64,000 nt of DNA, taken from assembly GCA_022315425.1 (NCBI GenBank), contig JAIUPT010000010.1, positions 1 through 64,000 of the forward strand, written 5' to 3'. The DNA comes from Pseudevernia furfuracea. Lineage: Eukaryota > Ascomycota > Lecanoromycetes > Lecanorales > Parmeliaceae. The notes under the pieces were generated by a model that made no database searches, was not told the DNA's origin, and was given only the letters and a program-made list of their open reading frames with translations. Both the position numbers and the translations under genes were made by a program. This document shows positions 1-10,016 of the stretch, in pieces (the first letter of the stretch is position 1; every line of letters starts with the position of its first letter).

Positions 1-108
1 ACCCTAACCCTAACCCTAACCCTAACCCTAACCCTAACCCTAACCCTAACCCTAACCCTAACCCTAACCCTAACCCTAACCCTAACCCTAACCCTAACCC
101 TAACCCTA
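1..108. repeat. Telomere repeat (CCCTAA)n
   Basis: About 18 perfect tandem copies of CCCTAA, the C-rich strand of the common fungal TTAGGG telomere repeat, read 5' to 3' into the chromosome. The array is uninterrupted up to about position 108 and then passes abruptly into AT-rich DNA, so the window starts at a true chromosome end. Confidence 0.98.
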
Positions 109-1440
109 CAATTCTCATCTCTTACTCTTATTTTTATTTTTATTCTTATCTCTTACTCTTATTCTTATTTACTTTTATATTTATATTTTAACTTTTATTC
201 TTCTTCTTATTTTAAATCTTATTTATTTTTATTTCTATATTTACTTTTCTATTCTCTCTTTTATATTTTCTCTTACTTTTATTCTTATATTAAATTTTAC
301 TTCTCTTTTTATTTATTAATACTTATATATTTTATTAACTCTAACTCTTTTACTTTTATTCTTCTTCTTATTCTTATTTTTACTCTTATTCTTATATTTT
401 TATTCTTATTCTTCTTTTTATTTAATAATACTTATATAATTCTAAACATATATACTTCTTATATACTTCTTATTTACTTCTTCTCTTATTTTTTATTTTA
501 TTTTATATATTTTAATAACTTTATAATATCTTAAATAAAATTTTAATTAATTATATAAATATAACTATTTATTTATACTTTAATTAATATCTTTATAATA
601 CATATTATATAATTATATTTTTAATTCTTATTAACTCTTTTCTCTTTTATACTTTTTCTTTTTCTCTTAATTAATTATTTAAATTATATTTTTAACTTTT
701 AACTCTTATCTCTTTTATATTTTCTCTTATTCTTATAATAACTTTTATTTCTCTTATTCTCTCTCTTACTTTTATTCTTATAATAACTTTTACTTCTTCT
801 TTTATTTATTAACACTTATATATTTTAATAACTTTAATTCTTTTACTCTTATTTTTATTCTTCTTCTTCTTTTTATTCTTCTTTTTTATTTTTACTCTTA
901 TTCTTCTCTTTACTTAATAATACTTATATAATTTTAAATATATATACTTCTTATTTACTTCTTCTTTTACTCTCTTATTTACTTTATATATTTTAATAAC
1001 TTTATAATATCTTAAATAAAAACTTTATTAATTATATAAACACTAATACTTATTTACACTCTTAACATCTTTATATTATATATTATATAACTCTTTTTAT
1101 ACTTTATTAATTTACACTCTTTTTATACTTTATTAACTTATATAATTCTATTTTTTCTTTTTTAACTAACTACTTATTTAAACTTAATTAACTATTTAAA
1201 CTATTAATCTTTAAAATATATATAATTATATTTTAATTTTAATTACTCTTACTACTATTTATTACTTAATATATACTATTATAAACTCATCTTTAAATAT
1301 AACTCTTTTTATTAATAAACTTTTAACTTTATTAAAATATAATATATTTAATTTATAAACAACTTTTAGCTTCTTTTATACTTAAATTATTATTATTATT
1401 ATTATATATATTCTAAACTTATAATTATTAATATTTCTTT
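109..1440. other. AT-rich, gene-free subtelomere
   Basis: Very AT-rich DNA dominated on this strand by T-runs broken by single C or A (TTATTCTTA, CTTTTA and similar). No credible reading frame. Segments near 241-470 and 700-930 resemble each other (shared TTTTATTTATTAA, CTTATATA and TACTTCTTATTTACTTC motifs), which suggests old degenerate repeats. The composition would fit heavy RIP (C to T mutation of repeats), but no undamaged copy is here to prove it. Confidence 0.7.
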
Positions 1441-1943
1441 CTAATTAATAATAACAGTAATTAATACACACGTAATTATAACTGCATGTAGTCGAACTAC
1501 ATATAGTTAAACTATATTATATTAACTAAGTGAAATATTTAAATGAATATTATTAATTCTTTATATGTTTTAAAGCTATAACTATTAATATTACTTTTTA
1601 ATTAATAATTAATTAATACTATACGTAGTTAGAACTAGTTCTTTATTAATTATAACTTATATAGTCGAACTACATATAGTTGAATTATATTATATTAATT
1701 AAATAAGATATTTAAACTAATATTTTTTAATTCTTTATATATTCTAAACTTATAAATATTTAAATAACTTTTTAATTAATAGTAATTAATACTACACGTA
1801 GTTATAACTAGTTTTAACTTATTATAATTAATTATAACTTATATTATAAGTATTATTAATTAAAACGATAATTAAAATAGTAAGATTAAGAGTATTATTA
1901 ATTAAAATAATAACTAAAATAATATTATAAAGATCACGATTAA
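1441..1943. repeat. AT-rich subtelomeric repeat, copy 1
   Basis: This stretch is repeated at about 3060-3900 with high identity, including the shared GTCGAACTACATATAGTT core and the end AAAGATCACGATTAAC. It is the first part of a larger duplicated block. Copy 1 lacks the 268-bp insert found in copy 2 and so serves as the empty site for it. Confidence 0.8.
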
Positions 1944-2440
1944 CTAGAATAGTAATACTAAGATTAATTTATTATTATTATTATTATTATTGTTATTATT
2001 ATTATTACTATTACTATTACTATTACTATTACTATTATTATTATTATTGTTATTATTACTGTTACTGTTACTGTCACTGCTGAGATCAATGCTGAGATTA
2101 GTGCTGAGATCATTGCTGAGAATACTGTCTGTTGAGAACACCGCTGAGAATACTACCTGCTGAGAATACTGCTGAGAATACCGCTGAGACCAATACCGCT
2201 GAGACCATCGCTGAGAATACCGCTGAGAGTACTACCTGCTGAGACCACTGCTGAGACCAATACCGCTGAGACCAATACCGCTGAGATCAATGCTGAGAAT
2301 ACTGCTGAGAACATCGCTGAGAATACTGCTGAGAATACCGCTGAGATCAATGCTGAGACCAATGCTGAGATCAATACTGAGACCAGTGCTGAGACCACTG
2401 CCATTAAGTGTCGCATTGAGTGTCATATTGAGTGTCGCAT
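1944..2440. repeat. TTA microsatellite and GCTGAGA minisatellite, array 1
   Basis: A TTA/TTACTA microsatellite (about 1965-2080) runs into a minisatellite of 12-bp units of the type GCTGAGANCAAT or GCTGAGAATACC, with some 15-bp units, and then three units of ATTGAGTGTCGC (about 2402-2440). Unit lengths are multiples of three, which keeps frames open by chance; the predicted Ser/Leu/Ile-rich peptides are low-complexity artefacts and not genes. Confidence 0.9.
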
Positions 2441-2502
2441 TATTCTAATCACTATTTTTGTCAGCGATGCTCTCAGCATCATTATTCTAATTAAGAATAC
2501 TT

Positions 2503-2680
2503 CTCAGCGACGAAGACTGCATACAAATCTTTATGATGAACGTCGCTGACGATCATTGCCCTGAGAGGCTTTGCACTGCAAAACCTACCGCTAGCGATCG
2601 ATTCGGAAAACGTTGTTCCACCAATGAAAAATTTATTCGGATGGGTTTTGCAGTGCAAAGCCCGAGAATACTAGAGTTAA
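2503..2680. repeat. Subtelomeric hairpin repeat, copy A
   Basis: A unit of about 175 bp found three times here (also near 2883 and 4909), opening with CTCAGCGACGAAGACTGCAT. It holds a perfect 19-bp inverted repeat at 2567-2585 and 2644-2662, separated by 58 bp. No convincing coding capacity. Nature unknown: a small foldback or TIR element, or a structured RNA, would both fit. Confidence 0.85.
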
Positions 2681-2882
2681 TGTTCAATCGACGGTCTCAA
2701 AGTAGGTGTTTGAATGCTTAGATGTAAGAAGTTCTAAATAGAATTCAGACTCAGCCTTATCGAGGGCTTGGCGCTTCGTCGCACGCTTTCCTCACCAAAT
2801 AATCGTGTCGATCAAAAATATTCTAAAGTCTTTTCAGACTGCATAAAGAGGCGACGATAACTTCGATTATGTCTTAAAACAG

Positions 2883-3060
2883 CTCAGCGACGAAGACTGC
2901 ATGCAAATCTTTATGATGGACGTCGCTGGCGGTCATTGCCAAGGTAGGCTTTGCCTGGCAAAACCTGCCGTTAGCGGTCGATCCGGAAAACGTTGTTCCA
3001 CCAATGAAAAATTTATCCGGATGGGTTTTGCCAGGCAAAGCCCGAGAATACTAGGGTTAG
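2883..3060. repeat. Subtelomeric hairpin repeat, copy B
   Basis: Second copy of the 175-bp unit. Its inverted-repeat arms (2947-2965 and 3024-3042) differ from copy A at three positions in each arm, yet still pair perfectly with one another. The DNA between copies A and B (about 2681-2882) is unique and shows no gene. Confidence 0.85.
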
Positions 3061-3900
3061 TAATTAATATATATAGTCGAACTACATATAGTTAAATTAT
3101 ATTATATTAACTAAGTGAAATATTTAAAAGAATATTATTAGTTCTTTATATATTTCAAATCTATAACTATTAATATTACTTTTTAATTAACAATTAATTA
3201 ATATTATACGTAGTTAAAACTAGTTCTTTATTAATTATAACTTATATAATCGAACTACTATAGTTAAATTATATTATATTAATTAAATAAGATATTTAAA
3301 CTAATATTTTTTAATTCTTTATATATTCTAAACTTATAAATATTTAAATAACTTTTTAATTAATAGTAATTAATACTACACGTAGTTATAACTATTTATA
3401 ATAAGTTTTAACTAGTTTTAACTTATTATAATTAATTATAACTTATATTATAAGTATTATTAATTAAAACGATAATTAAAATAATAATATTAAGAGTATT
3501 ATTAATTAAAATAATAATATTAAGAGTATTATTAATGAAAATAATAATATTAAGAATATTACTAATTAAAATAATAACTAGTATTAACAGCGAGTTTAAG
3601 AGAATAGCTATCGTATAAGCTCGAGAATTGTCGAGCGTAATCGAATCGCTTGATATACGTATATTAAGCGAATTCTTGACGTGAGAAGCTTAAGAGAGTT
3701 ATATTTCGAAGTTTCTTATTTTTCTTTCTTAAGAATTAGTCTTACTATTACATATACTATACGCAATATATATATCTTCGCTAAGTTTATATTGCTATAT
3801 AACTCTAGTCTGTCTTATATATATCTATATTATATAAGTCAGTCTAACAACTAAAATAATATTATAAAGATCACGATTAACTAGAATAGTAATACTAAGA
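3061..3900. repeat. AT-rich subtelomeric repeat, copy 2
   Basis: Second copy of the AT-rich block at 1441-1943. It contains extra internal repeats of an ATTAATTAAAATAATAATATT type (about 3450-3580) and the 268-bp insert listed separately. Confidence 0.8.
3581..3848. mobile_element. 268-bp insertion, possible solo LTR or MITE
   Basis: Comparison with copy 1 of the AT block shows DNA present only here. It is flanked by the direct repeat AACTA (3576-3580 and 3849-3853); the matching empty site at 1912-1916 has AACTA once. The insert has no ORF. On the minus strand it starts (T)GTTAGACTGAC and carries TATATAAG-like sequence, which would suit a solo LTR, but the other end does not finish in CA and terminal inverted repeats are weak. 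The class is therefore uncertain. Confidence 0.6.
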
Positions 3901-3905
3901 TTAAT

Positions 3906-3936
<31 letters not shown>

Positions 3937-4740
3937 TGTTATTATTATTATTATTATTATTACTATTACTATTATTATTATTATTGTTATTATTACTGTT
4001 ACTGTTACTGTTACTGTCACTATCACTACTAAGATCAATGCTAAGATTAGTGCTGAGATTAGTGCTGAGATTAGTGCTGAGATTATTGCTGAGAATACTG
4101 TCTGCTGAGAATACTGCCTGCTGAGACCACTGCTGAGAATATCGCTGAGATCAATGCTGAGATCAATGCTGAGATCAATGCTGAGATCAATGCTGAGATC
4201 ACTGCTGAGATCAATGCTGAGATCAATGCTGAGACCACCGCTGAGAATATCGCTGAGACCAATACCGCTGAGAATATCGCTGAGAATACTGCCTGCTGAG
4301 ACCACTGCTGAGAATACCGCTGAGACCAATATCGCTGAGAATACTGCCTGCTGAGACCACCGCTGAGATCAATACCGCTGAGAATACTGCTGAGAATACC
4401 GCTGAGACCAATATCGCTGAGAATACCGCTGAGAACACTGCCTGCTGAGACCAGCGCTGAGAATACCGCTGAGAATACTGCCTGCTGAGATCACCGCTGA
4501 GAATACCGCTGAGAATACTGCCTGCTGAGACCAGCGCTGAGAATATCGCTGAGACCAATACCGCTGAGACCAATGCTGAGACCAATGCTGAGACCACCGC
4601 TGAGAATACCGCTGAGATCAATACCGCTGAGAATACTGCTGAGAATATCGCTAAGACCAATGCTGAGACCAATGCTGAGACCAATGCTGAGACCAATGCT
4701 GAGACCACTGCTGAGACCACTGCTGAGACCACTGCCATTG
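3901..4740. repeat. TTA microsatellite and GCTGAGA minisatellite, array 2
   Basis: Longer version of array 1: a TTA-type microsatellite to about 4030, then about 700 bp of 12/15-bp GCTGAGA units with shifting variants (ACCAAT, AATACC, ATCAAT, ACCACT). Some variants recur in blocks, as expected from unequal crossing over. Long open frames on both strands are artefacts of the unit length. Confidence 0.9.
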
Positions 4741-4835
4741 AGTGTCGCATTGAGTGTCCCATTGAGTGTCCCATTGAGTGTCGCATTGAGTGTCGCATTG
4801 AGTGTCCCATTGAGTGTCCCATTGAGTGTCGCAAT
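4736..4835. repeat. 12-bp tandem repeat CATTGAGTGTCS, eight units
   Basis: Eight consecutive 12-bp units alternating between two forms that end in G or C (CATTGAGTGTCG and CATTGAGTGTCC). The equivalent place after array 1 has only three units, so the array has expanded or contracted since the block was duplicated. Confidence 0.9.
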
Positions 4836-4908
4836 TTTCAACATCACTATTTTAGTCATTATTCCAGTCTATAATACTCTCAGCATCACTATTCTAGTTA
4901 ATAATGCT

Positions 4909-5085
4909 CTCAGCGACGAAGACTGCATGCAAATCTTTATGGTGGACGTCGCTGGCGGTCATTGCCAAGGTAGGCTTTGCATTGCAAAACCTGCCGCTAG
5001 CGGTCGATCCGGAAAACGTTGTTCCACCAATGAAAAATTTATCCGAATGGGTTTTGCAGTGCAAAGCCCGAGAATACTATGGTTA
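4909..5085. repeat. Subtelomeric hairpin repeat, copy C
   Basis: Third copy of the 175-bp unit, in the same position relative to the minisatellite as copy A. The arms are at 4973-4991 and 5050-5068. The left arm has one C-to-T change relative to copy A, leaving a single mismatch in DNA (a G-U pair in RNA). Confidence 0.85.
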
Positions 5086-5687
5086 GTTTTCTTATTTATT
5101 TAAATAGATATAATATCGTATTCGATTAGAACATCATTAATGTTAGTTATTTTAAACATGTTAAAAATAAAGTTATATTAGTGATCTCAATTCTTGATCT
5201 TATTCAGAATTAAAATAATATAGTTGATACTTAATAAGATAAATACTAAAAATCTATTCTTTTATAAAAAGATCTTTTCGATTATAATTAAAACTTTCTC
5301 TAATTGCTGCTTCAAAGAAAACGTCAATTTATTAATATTTTATTATTCGATTTGTTTAGATATCGTCTAAATTAGCAGATATAGAGTGAGTTAAATAAGT
5401 TAAGTCTACTTAAAAAGAGTGCTCTGAACATTAGTTTAAGAGTAGATTCAAATTCTATCTTTTATATTAATCGAGCTTATAATCTATTATAGACTATAGT
5501 GAATAAAGAATAAAAAGTATATAAATCTATAATAAGATTTATGAGATATAAGATCTCATAAATAATAAAGAAATGTTATAAACATCGATATAGAAGCAAA
5601 CTACGATATGTAGTCGACATGTATAAAAGAACGCTAGAACATGTATAAAATGATCTAGGCACAGTTCAATACTAAGGCGGGGTGGGG
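5086..5687. other. AT-rich spacer
   Basis: AT-rich sequence with no supported gene. I see no tandem repeats or long inverted repeats in it. Confidence 0.6.
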
Positions 5688-6248
5688 TTACGCTGCGCAA
5701 AATGGGGCGGGCTTTGATTGAGGTGAGGCGGGGTGAGGCGGTTTATTCTGGGCGAGGTAACGGAGTCACCCCGATACCTCGATGAACTCTAACGACCCTT
5801 CTAAAATTTTAATATTGCGCATTAAAGCAGGGCAAAATAGGACGTAAAATAGAGTACGAAGTATAGTTGATTAAAAAGATGATTAGAAAGAATAAAAAAG
5901 ACACGCGACATAATGTTTTGACGGCCGTTGCGGGGGCAACGGCCCCGGACTAATCTAATCGGCCCCGAGCTAATCTAATTGATAGGCTTGACGGGGTAAC
6001 GAGGTAACCTCGAATAAACCGGCGCTGAGGCGGCGTGGGGTGGGGTTTTCAGAAAATTCGAAAACCCGCCCCGGTACCCCACCCCAAATCCGACCCAACG
6101 CGAAACCCCGTCGGGGCGCCCCGCCCCGTTGCGCAGCGTAGGTGGGGTGAGGTTTTTAGAAAATTCGAAAACCCGCCTCGATATCTTATCTCGAACCCGA
6201 CCCAACGCGAAATCCCGTCGAAGCGCCCCGTCTTATTGCGCAGCGTAA
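5688..6248. mobile_element. GC-rich foldback element with 13-bp inverted ends
   Basis: A GC-rich island in AT-rich DNA. Its outer ends are the perfect 13-bp inverted repeat TTACGCTGCGCAA (5688-5700) and TTGCGCAGCGTAA (6236-6248). Inside lies a second inverted pair built on CGGTTTATTC (about 5740-5749 and 6012-6021) and a 107-bp tandem duplication (6035-6141 and 6142-6247). No transposase is encoded, and ORFs here are GC-repeat artefacts. It looks like a non-autonomous foldback or MITE-like element. Confidence 0.55.
6035..6247. repeat. 107-bp tandem duplication with RIP-like changes
   Basis: Two adjacent copies, each starting GTGGGGTG and ending GCGCAGCGTA, aligned without gaps. By eye they differ at 18 positions, all transitions; in 16 the first copy has C or G where the second has T or A. 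This one-sided C-to-T/G-to-A pattern is what repeat-induced point mutation leaves. Confidence 0.85.
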
Positions 6249-6656
6249 TTAGACTCGAGTAATTAAGTATAAGAGAAAATGTTTTAATACGACTTTAACG
6301 ACTTTAAAAAATGTTTACAATAGTCGAGTATATAAAGCGATTAAGGTGTTATGTAACGTTACGAATATGTATAAATAGATATATGTTTTAAAAGATCTTA
6401 CGTCTTATCTTGAAGAGAGAAGCAAAGATCAAAGGAAATAGCGTTCTCGTAAATAGCGCAATACTAATCGTTAAGGACGTGAGGAACTTATATACGATAA
6501 ATCTATTGCTAGGACGAATTATCGGAACCCTAAAGCCAGTTATAGAATTCACACGTATTTTGTGTCTGCGAGCGAGGCACTTCTGTGACATCACAGAAAG
6601 TATCAAGTAATGCTCGAGGAGTCAATTTTAAAAGGCATTCATTGCAGCATTGCTGT
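6249..6656. other. AT-rich spacer before the HNH gene
   Basis: No supported gene. This is the 3' flank of the minus-strand HNH gene; short ORFs on both strands lack coding character. Confidence 0.6.
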
Positions 6657-7853
6657 TTATTCTTCATCTTCATCTTCATCTTCATCTTCAGGCTCATGAG
6701 CCTCAAGCACTCTGCGTGCAACTTCAGTCTCCTCGATATCTGTGAGCTTCTCCTGCTCCACAAAAGTCTCCCCCCCTTCGCCCCCAAGAATCCTTGCCTC
6801 CTCCGTAGCATTTAGATCCCCAGCGTTCTTCGCCAATGTCAGCAGCATAGAATCGCGCATATATCGACCCATAGTAGCGAAAGGCTTGCCAGTCGGTAGC
6901 TCAGTTAAAAATTTCTCCCAACCCGGTTGACGATCCCTCTTGTTGCGGAGAAGAGTTACCACAAAGTGGTAATATAGGAATCTAGATGCTGGTCGATTGT
7001 CATTTTTGAATGAGACTTCCTTGCCGTCGAGATCTTTCAGAGTCCCCCGGCCCATATCAGTGTTGATCGCCGACAGATTCGTGATCTGTACTTTCCAGCG
7101 CAGGATTGGGGTTTCGCTGGCGTCGACTGGCAATAGGACGAAGCTGCCGTTGTCGAAGGCCCTTTCGACATACTCGTGGATCAAGAGGCAATTGTCTGCC
7201 GTGTCCAAGCGGGAGCCTGAGCCGCTTCCAAAGATGTAGTCCACCAGTTCAGGGCCGAGAGCATGTGGCACGATGTGAGCTGCGTGAACGTTCACCTGGT
7301 CATGGAAACACTGTGTGATGCAACACCAGATCTTGCCATTGAAGGGCGCATCCTTTCCTGCTTCGTAGGCCCTTATCGCTGTCTCCTTCATGTGACTTTG
7401 AGTGGTGCTGAACCTTTTTTTGGACACGCGGGGATCCTTATAAAGTGCCAAGAGGGCCTGAATGAACGCGCCTTTCGTGTCAGGCCCAAGCTTCAATACT
7501 CGCCCTTCTTTCTCTTCCTGTCTTCGGAGCTCTTCCTGTTCGGCCCATAAATCGTTTCCCAGACTTACGATTCTCTTGTTGGTCTCGCGATGTTCTTTCC
7601 GATGGTCGTTGTCAGTGACCTGACGTTGTTCGCGCTCGAGATCCAACCATGACTTATGTAATCTCTCTTCCTCAAGCTGAACATCGATCTCCTCCATCCT
7701 CAGTTTCCGGTAAGCGATTGGCTCCCTCTCAAACGATACCTTGGACAGCTTTCGTTTCAGATCTGCGCGGCTTTTCTTGGGCTGTAGTCGAGTGTCTTCT
7801 ATGGCCTTCTTGGAAGATGTTCGCACAGGAATTAAGAGAGATTTCTGGTCCAT
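6657..7853 (-). CDS. HNH endonuclease domain protein
   Basis: Single-exon gene of 398 aa. The N-terminal third is charged and probably coiled coil (many Glu/Arg/Lys, about residues 45-125). The HNH-type nuclease signature lies around residues 180-245: a Cys pair in WCCITQC, then AHIVPHALG, then DNCLLIHEYVERAFDNGSF, matching the fungal HNH_2 pattern (Cys, AHI-PH, N-LL-H--FD-G-F). The C-terminus is a short Glu-Asp run. Proteins of this type are common in multicopy accessory families of filamentous ascomycetes; their substrate and biological role are not established. Start chosen at the first ATG of the frame, with no intron needed. It is the gene nearest the telomere. Confidence 0.85.
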   Translation of the reverse strand: MDQKSLLIPVRTSSKKAIEDTRLQPKKSRADLKRKLSKVSFEREPIAYRKLRMEEIDVQLEEERLHKSWLDLEREQRQVTDNDHRKEHRETNKRIVSLGNDLWAEQEELRRQEEKEGRVLKLGPDTKGAFIQALLALYKDPRVSKKRFSTTQSHMKETAIRAYEAGKDAPFNGKIWCCITQCFHDQVNVHAAHIVPHALGPELVDYIFGSGSGSRLDTADNCLLIHEYVERAFDNGSFVLLPVDASETPILRWKVQITNLSAINTDMGRGTLKDLDGKEVSFKNDNRPASRFLYYHFVVTLLRNKRDRQPGWEKFLTELPTGKPFATMGRYMRDSMLLTLAKNAGDLNATEEARILGGEGGETFVEQEKLTDIEETEVARRVLEAHEPEDEDEDEDEE

Positions 7854-7990
7854 GACTGATCAATGAAGACAGGTCGGATATCTGAGTTTGTATTTGGAAT
7901 ATGTTAATGATCAGCTTAGATAACCCTAAGAAATGACTCGAAAGCCCTCAATCGGAAAGTGCTTGGCACGATCTGGAAATTTAAATTAAT

Positions 7991-8123
7991 TGTTGAATAA
8001 TGGGGTCTGGAACGACTGATATTGAGTGGACTAAGGAGTGTCTATGTAGGAAGGTAGAATACATGTATGTGAGTGCCGTGCCAAGCCACTAGCTAGTAGG
8101 GCTGTTTGCCACATTTTCTAACA
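7991..8123 (-). repeat. LTR (3' LTR of the element)
   Basis: 133 bp, identical to the copy at 10035-10167. It lies downstream of gag in the direction of transcription. Confidence 0.95.
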
Positions 8124-8138
8124 CTCCCCCTCGAACAG
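8124..8138 (-). promoter_or_regulatory. Polypurine tract beside the 3' LTR
   Basis: On the minus strand GAGGGGGAGTG directly precedes the 3' LTR, as expected for the plus-strand primer. Three similar GGGGGAG tracts occur near 8412-8470 around the end of gag. Confidence 0.6.
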
Positions 8139-8431
8139 CACCTAGCCACCGACAACGACAGTGATACCCGAATCGCAAGCAGACATGTATCGAAGGTAGT
8201 GACAGTGTAGACGATCTTTCGGAGCCGTCAATGAAGGTAATTGATGAAGTGGTTGTCGGGAAAGAGACTCCTGAGTTGAAGAATTTTGGTACCAGACCAG
8301 TGGAAAAAGCGCATGCAGAATAGTGAGGTAGAGGGCTTATCGATAAGCCTGATGTCATTTCTGGAGGATTTGAGCGATTTCGAAGGTACCAGACGAGTAT
8401 TCCGCACAGTGCTCCCCCTGATTCAGAGTGC

Positions 8432-9715
8432 TCAGTCCAATGACTCCCCCTGCTCAGAAACCACTCCCCCTGACTGAGTACCCTGTGGCCGTAGCAGTCC
8501 TGTCTTAGGGTCGAAGTCCCATAAAGAACTTAATTGGGCCCCTCGCTGCTGTCGTGATACTCCGAAGTCACGAAGGGCCTTCGCACGTGCTCTCGTTTGT
8601 GACAATAACTCTCTTACAGCTGGTATATCTTCCTCAGCAGCAGCAATGAAAGCCATGACCTTCTTTTTCTCCTCATCAGGTCCCGAATCCGAGTCGCTTT
8701 CGGACATTGCTCCGTAGGCCGCATATGTGAACTGAGAATCGGACGAGTCACTGATATCGCTGACAGCAGTGTGGGCATGATTCTTAATCTTCTTCTTTTT
8801 CTTCTCTTTGTCAGGCTTCTTGAGAGAGGATTTGAATGTAACGTTCTTTGTCTTCTTGTCATTCTCGCTGTCTGACGATGATTCTGAGAATGTTGTGAAG
8901 TCAGAATTGGAGGAAGAATCATGGCGATGGTGATGACGGCGACTCTTTCTGCCTCTGCTCTTGCTTCGAGACTTGCTTCTGGCCCTAGATAATGCTTTCT
9001 TGACGTGGGCCTGTGCTTCTGACAAATGCGGGCACTGTGTCACGAGGTGCGTACCGTGACAAAGAAAACAGGAGGCCTTAAAGGATTTCCGATATGTAGC
9101 CATGTCAGACTCGATGCTGATGAGAGTGTCTTCTTTGTCCATAAGCTTCTGAAGTTTCTCGTTCGAGGTGAAAAGGGAAGTCATAAGACTATCAGTCAAT
9201 GACGTGTAGGCTTCGGGAAGGGAGTTTAGAAGGATTTGAAAGCACTGAGTCTCGCTGAAAGCTTTGGCCACGTCGGGATTGATCTCTTTCAAGTGACGTT
9301 TCTTATTCTTAATATCATTTCAGGCGTCAGAAATGGTCCCCGAAAACACGTAGTTTGTTAAGTCTCGAAGAATTGCCAGACCAGTCGTAGGTCGTGTATC
9401 CTTGTACTTGCTCTGAAGATGTTCCCATATTGTCTTGGTGTTTGTCATTTCTTCCACATCTTCCTGACTAAAATCGTCGAGACCCCGTAAGATAATGAGA
9501 CGAGCATTGGCGTCGTCCTTCTTGAATTCTCTCAGCTGAGCCGCGTTAAGTGGAAGGTTGAGACCGACATAGGCATAGACATCTCGTGTAATGGTGAGGA
9601 CATATTCGATATCCTTGGCTTCGAGAGTCGTTTTGGCCTGATTAAACCACTGTCGAGAATTCGCCTTGGTGAGAATGGGAAGCTTGTGCTTTGAGGATTC
9701 GGTTGTTGAACTCAT
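8432..9715 (-). pseudogene. Copia-type Gag with one in-frame stop
   Basis: Starts at the ATG at 9715 (MSSTTESSK). The first about 130 residues look like the Copia gag polyprotein N-terminal region (FNQAKTTLEAKDIEYVLTI, IWEHLQSKYKD). A TGA at about 9320 interrupts the frame, which then continues unshifted to the stop at 8432. Further on are a zinc knuckle-like motif (CFLCHGTHLVTQC, with three rather than the usual four residues before His), an Arg/Ser/Lys-rich basic stretch and an acidic serine-rich tail. The stop could be a recent G-to-A mutation or a read-through site; with one copy I cannot tell. No pol follows. Confidence 0.8.
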
Positions 9716-9871
9716 GGTGACGGCTGAGTATCAGAATTTGGGTGTTAGGTGTGGGAAGACTCGGTGTTGTAGAGTGTTTAGAGGTGCGTTTCCCTGATCT
9801 ATGCAGACGTCCGCCGACGACACAGTCACGTACTCAAGCTCGTCAGCTATGACCTTCTCAACTCACGTCGA

Positions 9872-9968
9872 TTAGTAGCACTCCTCCTTCGGTCGACGGT
9901 CGGATAGTCGGTAATGCCTAGCAGGCCAGATGTGTGTCAGTTAGTAGCACTCCTCCCTCGGCTGACGG
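9872..9968. repeat. Direct repeat in the element leader
   Basis: TTAGTAGCACTCCTCC followed by a similar TCGG/GACGG tail occurs at 9872 and again at 9941 (69 bp apart) in the untranslated leader between the 5' LTR and gag. Function unknown. Confidence 0.6.
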
Positions 9969-10016
9969 ATAACGTGTTCGATCTGTACGGCACGGAGTCA
10001 CTCCCTAGAAGCTAAT

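Noticed and set aside
1944..4859. Several 60-200 aa Leu/Ser/Ile-rich open frames on both strands
   Set aside because: They follow 12-bp and 15-bp minisatellite units and the TTA microsatellite; the frames stay open only because unit length is divisible by three.
5975..6262. Overlapping 75-76 aa ORFs on opposite strands
   Set aside because: They lie wholly inside the GC-rich 107-bp duplication and mirror its repeats; no gene-like codon use.
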